From contig NZ_JAMQOQ010000001.1 of the NCBI RefSeq assembly GCF_031624635.1, forward strand, positions 434,001 through 498,000: a stretch of 64,000 nucleotides of DNA. Reading direction: 5' to 3'. A program made the translations under genes and the position numbers. The stretch is from Halogeometricum sp. S3BR5-2 (GTDB lineage: Archaea > Halobacteriota > Halobacteria > Halobacteriales > Haloferacaceae). The notes below the pieces were generated by a model, which saw nothing but the letters and a program-made list of their open reading frames with translations, did no database searches and was not told the DNA's origin. How positions within the stretch are numbered: position 1 is the first letter of the stretch; every line of letters begins with the position of its first letter. Positions 58,737 to 64,000 of this stretch are shown here, piece after piece.

Positions 58737-60101
58737 ATGACACGGAACACGCGACGGAGGTTTCTCCGATGGTGCGCGGCGAGTGGTATAGCCGGCCTCG
58801 CGGGTTGTTCGTCCCTCGGGTTCGACGGCCCGGAGGGGGACGACAACTCCGTGACCGAACTGAGCGACCAGGTGGAGACGGCGACGGCGACCGACGGGGA
58901 CTCGGCGACCCCCCCGGAGACGGCCACGCGGGACGTTACGGTCGCCCCCGATACCGACGCCCCCGTCGACGTTCGCGGGGCCATCTACATCCCCGCTCGG
59001 GCGTTCAACTTCTACCAGATGTGGCGGGACTACGACCACGAGATAATCGACCGCGACCTCGGGTACGCCGAGCAGGTGAACCTCAACGCGATTCGGACGT
59101 GGGGGAGTTACGAACTCTGGCAGGAGGACCCCGAGGGGTTCTTCGAGTCGTTCGAGGACTTCGTCTCGACGGCCGACGACCACGACATCCGGGTCCTCAT
59201 CGGTCTCTTCGAGGGCATCGGTAACCAGCCGACGCGGCAGAACCTCGAGGACGAAAATCTGATGACCGCCACCGGCGTCGCCTCGCCGTCGAATCAGGTC
59301 CTGAACAACCGGGACCGCTGGGAGGACACCCGCGAGTTCACCCGGCAGTTCATGGACCGCTACGCCGACGACGACCGGTTGCTGGCCATCGAGGTGATGA
59401 ACGAACCCGGGTGGAACTCTCGCCGGGTGACGTTCTCGAGGGAGATGTACCGGACGATGTGGGAGATGCGCGGGTCCGTCCCGCTGACCATCGGGTCGAC
59501 CAGCATGGCGAAGAACGCGAAGTACGCCGACTGGAACCTCGACCTGTTCCAGTTCCACTACAACTTCCCCACGAGTCAGGCGGAGTTCCGCGACGCCCTC
59601 CGGCAGGTGGTGACGCTCGACGAGAACATGGACGAACCGGTGATGCTCACCGAGTGGCAGCGCGTGCGCTCGGGAGCGGGGTTCCACACGGCGCCGCCGC
59701 GCGAGCAGCGCACGCCGGACTACGCCTCGATGGCGCCGATAATCACCGAGATGGGCGTCGGCAACTTCTTCTGGTCGCTGATGATCCAGCCCGCGTACTT
59801 CTCCTCGCAGCGCGAGGTCGGCATCCTCAACGGCCTGTTCCACGAGGACGGCGCGGTCTGGAGCCTCGAAGACGCCCGGGCCATCAAAGCGATGTCCGGC
59901 GAGGACTCCGTCGAGGAGTTGGAGGAACGACAGCTCTGGCCGCAGTGGACCGAACCGATAAAGCAGGAGGTGTACGGCGAGTCCGTCGGCACCGAGACGC
60001 CCGACGAGACGGAAACCGAGGCCGAGAACGCGACGGAGGACGAGACGCTCGGAAACGAGTCCCAGTCCGAGTCAGAGCCCACCGAATCGCCCGAACCGTA
60101 A
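58737..60101 (+). CDS. GH5-like (cellulase-family) lipoprotein
   Basis: A 454-residue lipoprotein. The Tat motif RRRFLR is at 6-11 and the lipobox Cys is residue 24. A glycoside-hydrolase TIM barrel follows; the acid/base Glu223 is in EVMNEPGW and the nucleophile Glu306 in VMLTEWQR, both in GH5-type positions. The tail (about 410-454) is Glu/Thr/Ser-rich and disordered. Substrate (beta-mannan, glucan or a host glycan) is not known. It is read 172 nt after the ASST-like gene and may act with it at the cell surface. Confidence 0.85.
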   Translation: MTRNTRRRFLRWCAASGIAGLAGCSSLGFDGPEGDDNSVTELSDQVETATATDGDSATPPETATRDVTVAPDTDAPVDVRGAIYIPARAFNFYQMWRDYDHEIIDRDLGYAEQVNLNAIRTWGSYELWQEDPEGFFESFEDFVSTADDHDIRVLIGLFEGIGNQPTRQNLEDENLMTATGVASPSNQVLNNRDRWEDTREFTRQFMDRYADDDRLLAIEVMNEPGWNSRRVTFSREMYRTMWEMRGSVPLTIGSTSMAKNAKYADWNLDLFQFHYNFPTSQAEFRDALRQVVTLDENMDEPVMLTEWQRVRSGAGFHTAPPREQRTPDYASMAPIITEMGVGNFFWSLMIQPAYFSSQREVGILNGLFHEDGAVWSLEDARAIKAMSGEDSVEELEERQLWPQWTEPIKQEVYGESVGTETPDETETEAENATEDETLGNESQSESEPTESPEP

Positions 60102-60229
60102 CCGCCCCGCCGCTCTCTGTCTCCGTTCTGCGTCCAGTCCGCTGTCCCTTCGTCGCTCGGAATCCGAACGGAGGGACGTCGAAAAATCGCGTTCGCGTAC
60201 GGCGCTCGGCGTTCAGCGCGCCGTTCGCC

Positions 60230-60913
60230 TCAGTAGTCCTCTTCGGTCGGCGTGGGTGTCGGCGTGGGCGTCGCGGTGGGAGTCGCCGTCGGCGTCTCCA
60301 CCGACTCGTCACCCTCGTCCGTTCCGTTCTCGACGACGTGGTCGCCGGCGTAGTTGCTGGCGTAGCGGATGTTCGAGAGTTCCGTGTCGGTGGTGTCGTT
60401 CTCGTAGATGCCGAGGAGGTTGTTGACGACCATGGCGTCGACCACCCGCACGTCCTCGGAGTGCTCGATGGACATCCCGTAGGCGCTGGCGCGGAGGGCC
60501 GACCCGCGGACGGCGCCGTTCTCGACGTGCCGGAAGTAGACGGCGCGGTTCCAGTCGGTGAAGGTGACGTTCGACACCGTCACGTTCTCGACGGGGTCCG
60601 ACTCGGTCCCGGCGACTTCGACGCCCGTCGTGTCGCTGTTGCCGAGGGCGTCGACGCGGTGGCCGTTACCCTGAATGTGCACGTCGTCGCTCTCGACGAC
60701 GATGCAGGACTGGGAGGCGTAGGTGAAGCCGTCGCCGCTCCCGCCGTTCGTGATGTCGGAGGTCAGTACGTAGCGTCCCGGTTCCGAGATGACGCCGCAG
60801 TTGTCTATCTCCCGTACGGGTTCCGATTGGCTCGACGCCGTCGTTCCGAACGCCGCCGGCGTGAGGAGGAGGACGGCGACGACCACGACGAGACCGGTCG
60901 AAGTGCGAGTCAC
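60230..60913 (-). CDS. Secreted beta-helix-type protein with Thr/Pro tail
   Basis: A 227-residue exported protein: signal helix (about 5-27), then a NosD/right-handed beta-helix-like pattern of short strands and Asn/Thr turns (SCIVVESDDVHIQGNGHRVDALG, VENVTVSNVTFTDWNRAVYF, MSIEHSEDVRVVDAMVV, NLLGIYENDTTD). Cys39 and Cys70 may form a disulfide. A Thr-Pro repeat (TPTATPTATPTPTP) and EEDY end the protein, like a glycosylated surface stalk without a membrane anchor. Carbohydrate binding or degradation is the usual role of such folds; no catalytic residues are evident. It converges on the GH5-like gene. Confidence 0.72.
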   Translation of the reverse strand: MTRTSTGLVVVVAVLLLTPAAFGTTASSQSEPVREIDNCGVISEPGRYVLTSDITNGGSGDGFTYASQSCIVVESDDVHIQGNGHRVDALGNSDTTGVEVAGTESDPVENVTVSNVTFTDWNRAVYFRHVENGAVRGSALRASAYGMSIEHSEDVRVVDAMVVNNLLGIYENDTTDTELSNIRYASNYAGDHVVENGTDEGDESVETPTATPTATPTPTPTPTEEDY

Positions 60914-61044
60914 GTTGTTCGACCATTTCCGGAGAGGGTGTTATATTCGTCGGCCGACGGCTGAAATGTTGTCTTGATTGACGTGTCGGATGAATGTTAT
61001 AGATGGCGTCCGCGATTCCGCGCGTCCCTCGGTCAACGAAAGCC

Positions 61045-61461
61045 TCACTCGAACGACGCGAGCCTCGTCTGCCGGTTCGCCGCCTCCCCGTCGAGCAGTC
61101 GGCGCTTCAGTTCGACGCCGCCCTCGGCCGAGAAGCCGACGAGTCGGCCGTCCGCGCCGACGACGCGGTGGCAGGGGACGACCAGCGGAACGGGGTTCCG
61201 CCCGCACGCCTGCCCGACGGCGACCGGACTCGTGTCCAACTCGGCCGCGAGTTCGCCGTACGTCCGCGTCTCGCCGTAGGGAATCGCGCGCATCGCCCGC
61301 ATCACGCGGCCGGTGAACGTGTCGGGGTAGGCCACCTCGACGTCGAACGCCGTCCGGTCGCCGCGCTCGTACTCCCGCGCCTGTTCACGGACCGCGTCCG
61401 GGTCCGCGTCGAGGTACGACTCGTCCAGTTCCAGCGTCGCCCCGTGAATCTCCGCGCGCAT
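61045..61461 (-). CDS. ogt: Methylated-DNA-protein cysteine methyltransferase (MGMT/Ogt)
   Basis: A 138-residue suicide repair enzyme. The active-site motif VPCHRVVG carries Cys97-His98-Arg99; GYGETRTYGELA-type segment (IPYGETRTYGELAAEL) and NPVPLVV complete the DNA-binding fold. The ATG at 61461 removes the long open frame upstream, which has no family features. The protein repairs O6-alkylguanine. It overlaps no gene and lies next to a PPOX gene in the same direction. Confidence 0.9.
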   Translation of the reverse strand: MRAEIHGATLELDESYLDADPDAVREQAREYERGDRTAFDVEVAYPDTFTGRVMRAMRAIPYGETRTYGELAAELDTSPVAVGQACGRNPVPLVVPCHRVVGADGRLVGFSAEGGVELKRRLLDGEAANRQTRLASFE

Positions 61462-61523
61462 GCGCGCCACTACGCCGCGCGGGGTGATAACTCCGGGCGT
61501 CGTCGCCCGCGGCCGAACTCCCC

Positions 61524-62021
61524 TCACTCCCCGCCGTCCCCGAACGTCCACCGCGTCGCGTCCGCCGGGTAGTCGGCCCACGCCAGCACCCGCGTCGGCC
61601 GAATCGAGAACACGGGCGTCCCGTGGCGGAGTCCGTACTTCGCCTCGTAGGCGTCGTCGATGCGCTCCAGTCGCCGCGGGTCGGCGTCCCCGTCCAGTCG
61701 CTCCGCGACGCCGTCGAGAATCACCACCTCCTCGCCGCTCTCCCGGTGGACGACCACGCGCGGGTCGCGCGAGGCGTTCCGCACCCACCGCGTCCCCGCG
61801 CCGCCGCCGCAGTGCAGTCGGCCGTCGACCCAGACGCCCCAGACGGGGCGGGCGTGCGGTCGCCCGTCCGGGAGCGTCGTCGACACCCAGAACGTCCGGT
61901 CGGCGGCCAGTCGCTCGGTCACGAACGACCACGGGAGCACCCCTTCCTCGGAGTCGGGGATACCGTAGCTCTCCTCGGTCTCCGGTCTGTCGCGGCGGGC
62001 GTCGGGTGCGTCGTCGACCAT
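61524..62021 (-). CDS. Pyridoxamine 5'-phosphate oxidase-like (split-barrel) protein
   Basis: A 165-residue PNPOx/split-barrel flavin-binding fold: LPWSFVTERLAADRTFWVSTTLPDGRPHARPVWGVWVDGRLHCGGGAGTRWVRNASRDPRVVVHRES is the family pattern for small stress proteins that bind FMN or F420. The ATG at 62021 is preferred; the frame upstream is not domain-like. Whether it uses FMN, F420 or haem is unknown. Confidence 0.85.
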   Translation of the reverse strand: MVDDAPDARRDRPETEESYGIPDSEEGVLPWSFVTERLAADRTFWVSTTLPDGRPHARPVWGVWVDGRLHCGGGAGTRWVRNASRDPRVVVHRESGEEVVILDGVAERLDGDADPRRLERIDDAYEAKYGLRHGTPVFSIRPTRVLAWADYPADATRWTFGDGGE

Positions 62022-62088
62022 GTCATACCGGAGGCGCCCGACGACGATGAACGTCGCGCGCGGGCCGAACCGACGGTCCGACGCGACG

Positions 62089-62598
62089 TTACGCGTCCGC
62101 CTCGTCCCCACCCTCGGGTCCGGCGCCGAACCGGTCCGTCTCGGTGCCGCAGGCCGCACAGGAGAGCACGTACACCGGCCGGCCGTCCGACTCGACAGAC
62201 TCGTACGTCCGGTCGGTCACCGCGCCGCAGGCGGGACACTCCTCCTCGATGACCGCGCCGTCGCCGTCCTTCGGCGCCCCGACGGCGACGACCTCTGCAA
62301 CCTCCTCGCCGTCGTTGCGCGCGCGGTTCTTTTCGCCGGGTTCGACGAAGATGGCGTCGCCCGCCGCCGCGCGGACCGGCCCGTCCTCGGTGTCGACGAC
62401 TATCTCGCCGGAGACGACGTAGAACAGTTCCTCGTGCTCGGGGTGGGAGTGGTAGCCCCACGGCACCCGCTCGCCGGGCCGCACCTCGTAGACGTTGAAC
62501 CCGAACGCCGACGCGCCCACCGCCTCGTCGACCTCCTTCTTGCGACTCGTCGGGTTCGGCGCGTCGGGCAGGTCCGGCGCTGAGACTCGCTTCACCAT
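62089..62598 (-). CDS. Cupin with C-terminal zinc ribbon
   Basis: A 169-residue protein. Residues about 30-115 are a cupin barrel; the metal ligands are in GYHSHPEHEELFYVVSGE (His50, His52, Glu57 and a later His is replaced by EPGEKNR). A zinc ribbon follows, with Cys121, Cys124, Cys147 and Cys150. The fusion of cupin and ribbon is found in haloarchaea, and the function is unknown. It runs in the same direction as the PPOX and MGMT genes but with 67 nt between coding regions. Confidence 0.85.
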   Translation of the reverse strand: MVKRVSAPDLPDAPNPTSRKKEVDEAVGASAFGFNVYEVRPGERVPWGYHSHPEHEELFYVVSGEIVVDTEDGPVRAAAGDAIFVEPGEKNRARNDGEEVAEVVAVGAPKDGDGAVIEEECPACGAVTDRTYESVESDGRPVYVLSCAACGTETDRFGAGPEGGDEADA

Positions 62599-62737
62599 GT
62601 CGTCCCTTCGGGCGGTCGGGCGATAAGTTCGGTGCCGGCGCGCCGTTCGGTGGTCGACTCGTCACCGTCCCGGGGGTTTCGTGCGCCGCAGTGACATTGG
62701 AAAAGACCCATTAGGGGTGCGAACGCCTTCTCTGTCG

Positions 62738-64000
62738 ATGGCCCTCTCCGACGCCTTTCTCACTCCGCTCGGGTTCGCCGCCCTGTTGGCGGCGGTTCCG
62801 ATACTCATCCTGTATCTCGTCCGGCCGGACCCGAGGCGCGTCCGACTGCCGACGTACCGGTTTCTCTCGGAGGACCGCCGCGACGTCACCTCCCACCCGC
62901 TCTTCGAACGGCTCAAGCGCAGCACGCTGTTGCTCCTCCAACTGCTCGCCATCCTGCTGTTCGCGACGGCGCTGGCGTCGCCGTACGTCCCCGTCTCGGA
63001 GTCATCGACGGTCGAGGAGACGGTGCTCGTCGTCGACACCAGCGCCAGCATGACCGTCGAGTCGGGCGGGCAGACGCGGTTCGCCCGCGCGGTCGGTAGC
63101 GCGGACGGAGCCGTCACCGGCACCACCTCGGTCGTCCTCAGCGGGTCGGACCCGACCGTCGCCCTCCGGAGCGGCGGCCCCGACGAGGCGCGGTCGGTCC
63201 TGTCTGAACTCTCGGCCACGACGGCTCCGGGCGACCTCCGCTCGGCCGTCTCGACGGCGGCGTCCATCGCGGGCGACGGCTCCCGCATCGTCGTCGTGAG
63301 CGACTTCGCCGACGAGAGCGCGTGGGAGGACGCCGTCCGCGTCGCCCGCGCCCGCGGCCTGTCGGTCGAACTCCGGCAGTTCGCCGACGGCGGCGCGAGC
63401 AACGTCGGCATCGTCGAGCGGTCGTTCTCCGGCGACGAGGTGACGCTGTCGCTGAAGAACTACGGCGAGGAGTCGGTCACGCGGTCGGTGTCGCTCGGCG
63501 GCCGGGAGCAGTCGCTGTCGCTCGGACCGGGCGACGTGCGCACGGTGACGCTCGGGATTCCCGCCGGCGGCGGCACCGCACGGCTCTCGCCGGGCGACGA
63601 CTTCGCCGCCGACGACGCCTCCTACGTCGCCGCCCCCTCCGACGCCGTCGTCGACGTGCTCGTCCTGACGAACGACGAGAACCGCTATCTGACGACGGCG
63701 CTGTCCGTCGTCGACAGCGTCGAGGTGACGGTGAAGGAGCCGCCCACCTCGGTGACGGAGGAGTACGACGCCATCGTCTACTCGAACGTGGACGGCGGGC
63801 GACTGCTCCGGACGAACGTCGAGGAGGGACGCGAGACGCTCGAACGCGGCGGCGGCGTCGCGATACAGGCGCAGGAGCCGATGCCGGACAGTTACGGCGA
63901 CCTGCTGCTCCTCGAACCGAACGGGACGGGGACGAACCCGACGCTGCGGACGCCCGCGGAGGCGGAACTGACGCGCGACATCGAGTTCCCGCCGCCGGAG
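62738..64000 (+). CDS. BatA/VWA-domain membrane protein, 5' part
   Basis: The gene runs off the window at codon 421. The N-terminus has a BatA-type helix pair (PLGFAALLAAVPILILYLV and LLLLQLLAILLFATALASP) on either side of a charged loop, followed by a von Willebrand A domain with an intact metal-ion adhesion site (DTSAS at residues 100-104; the later VVVSDFAD). After about residue 225 the pattern is a CARDB-like domain (VERSFSGDEVTLSLKNYGEESVT) and a Gln-rich beta-region. Such proteins are aerotolerance/MoxR-linked; no MoxR gene is in the window. The start ATG follows a short AT patch. The end and the C-terminal membrane part are missing only because of the window edge. Confidence 0.85.
   Translation, partial: MALSDAFLTPLGFAALLAAVPILILYLVRPDPRRVRLPTYRFLSEDRRDVTSHPLFERLKRSTLLLLQLLAILLFATALASPYVPVSESSTVEETVLVVDTSASMTVESGGQTRFARAVGSADGAVTGTTSVVLSGSDPTVALRSGGPDEARSVLSELSATTAPGDLRSAVSTAASIAGDGSRIVVVSDFADESAWEDAVRVARARGLSVELRQFADGGASNVGIVERSFSGDEVTLSLKNYGEESVTRSVSLGGREQSLSLGPGDVRTVTLGIPAGGGTARLSPGDDFAADDASYVAAPSDAVVDVLVLTNDENRYLTTALSVVDSVEVTVKEPPTSVTEEYDAIVYSNVDGGRLLRTNVEEGRETLERGGGVAIQAQEPMPDSYGDLLLLEPNGTGTNPTLRTPAEAELTRDIEFPPPE

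Noticed and set aside
1-64000. Integrated mobile element or provirus
   Set aside because: No integrase, transposase, capsid or terminase gene, and the tRNA gene has no adjacent duplicated end.

Overview
The window is a chromosomal segment of a halophilic archaeon (class Halobacteria). The evidence is consistent across the window: GC content near 67 percent with strong G/C preference at third codon positions, very acidic proteins, twin-arginine lipoproteins, TATA elements 25 to 30 nt upstream of start codons (leaderless transcripts), and several families restricted to haloarchaea (HalX and HalOD1 domains, PGF-pre-PGF, DUF5794, DUF5795, DUF7503, DUF7504). The tRNA-Trp carries the large haloarchaeal intron. 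Gene order such as hisC, archaeal AMP-kinase-like gene, CDP-alcohol phosphatidyltransferase suggests a relative of Haloferax, Halogeometricum or Halopelagius, but the genus cannot be fixed from the sequence alone. I see no rRNA, CRISPR array, insertion sequence or prophage.

Layout. 1-3.7 kb: small envelope and redox genes. 4.0-8.8 kb: a complete sugar-type ABC importer (lipoprotein, two permeases, ATPase with an unusual C-terminal insertion). 8.9-18.7 kb: surE, an Rsm22-like methyltransferase overlapping tyrA, an SDR, pepQ-like peptidase, aroA and aroC, so three aromatic amino-acid pathway genes lie close together. 18.9-22.3 kb: two-subunit 2-oxoacid:ferredoxin oxidoreductase with its Lrp regulator. 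22.5-30 kb: DNA polymerase Y, HerA-like ATPase, tpiA, MBF1, and the hisC operon. 30-40 kb: miscellaneous enzymes, a histidine kinase, a repeat-rich secreted PGF-pre-PGF protein, GTP cyclohydrolase III. 40.4-46.1 kb: intron-containing tRNA-Trp, DUF5795/DUF5794, guaB, a TrmB-type regulator and a HalX response regulator. 46.3-49.5 kb: a DUF7503 micro-protein, a large CHAT (caspase-like) protein and a DUF7504 protein. 49.6-56.6 kb: UspA, GntP permease, DUF211/VIT-like pair, MOSC, an Lrp-aminotransferase operon, CoA-binding protein and an enolase-superfamily enzyme. 57.1-61 kb: secreted or surface glycan genes (arylsulfotransferase-like, GH5-like lipoprotein, beta-helix-like protein). 61-64 kb: MGMT, PPOX-type, cupin genes and a truncated BatA/VWA membrane protein that runs off the end.

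Most of the window is ordinary core and near-core chromosome. The two places that most reward a second look are the DUF7503/CHAT/DUF7504 locus, where a caspase-like protein with a visible His/Cys pair sits exactly end to end with a one-helix membrane micro-protein, and the tRNA-Trp intron, where two antisense elements place modification guides exactly on C34 and U39 by the box D plus five rule, although the D boxes read CCGA. Further items are a predicted 5'-terminal hairpin on the porAB mRNA, two palindromes ahead of the response regulator, a mosaic intergenic repeat near 29.9-30.0 kb, and small unannotated genes supported by TATA placement.
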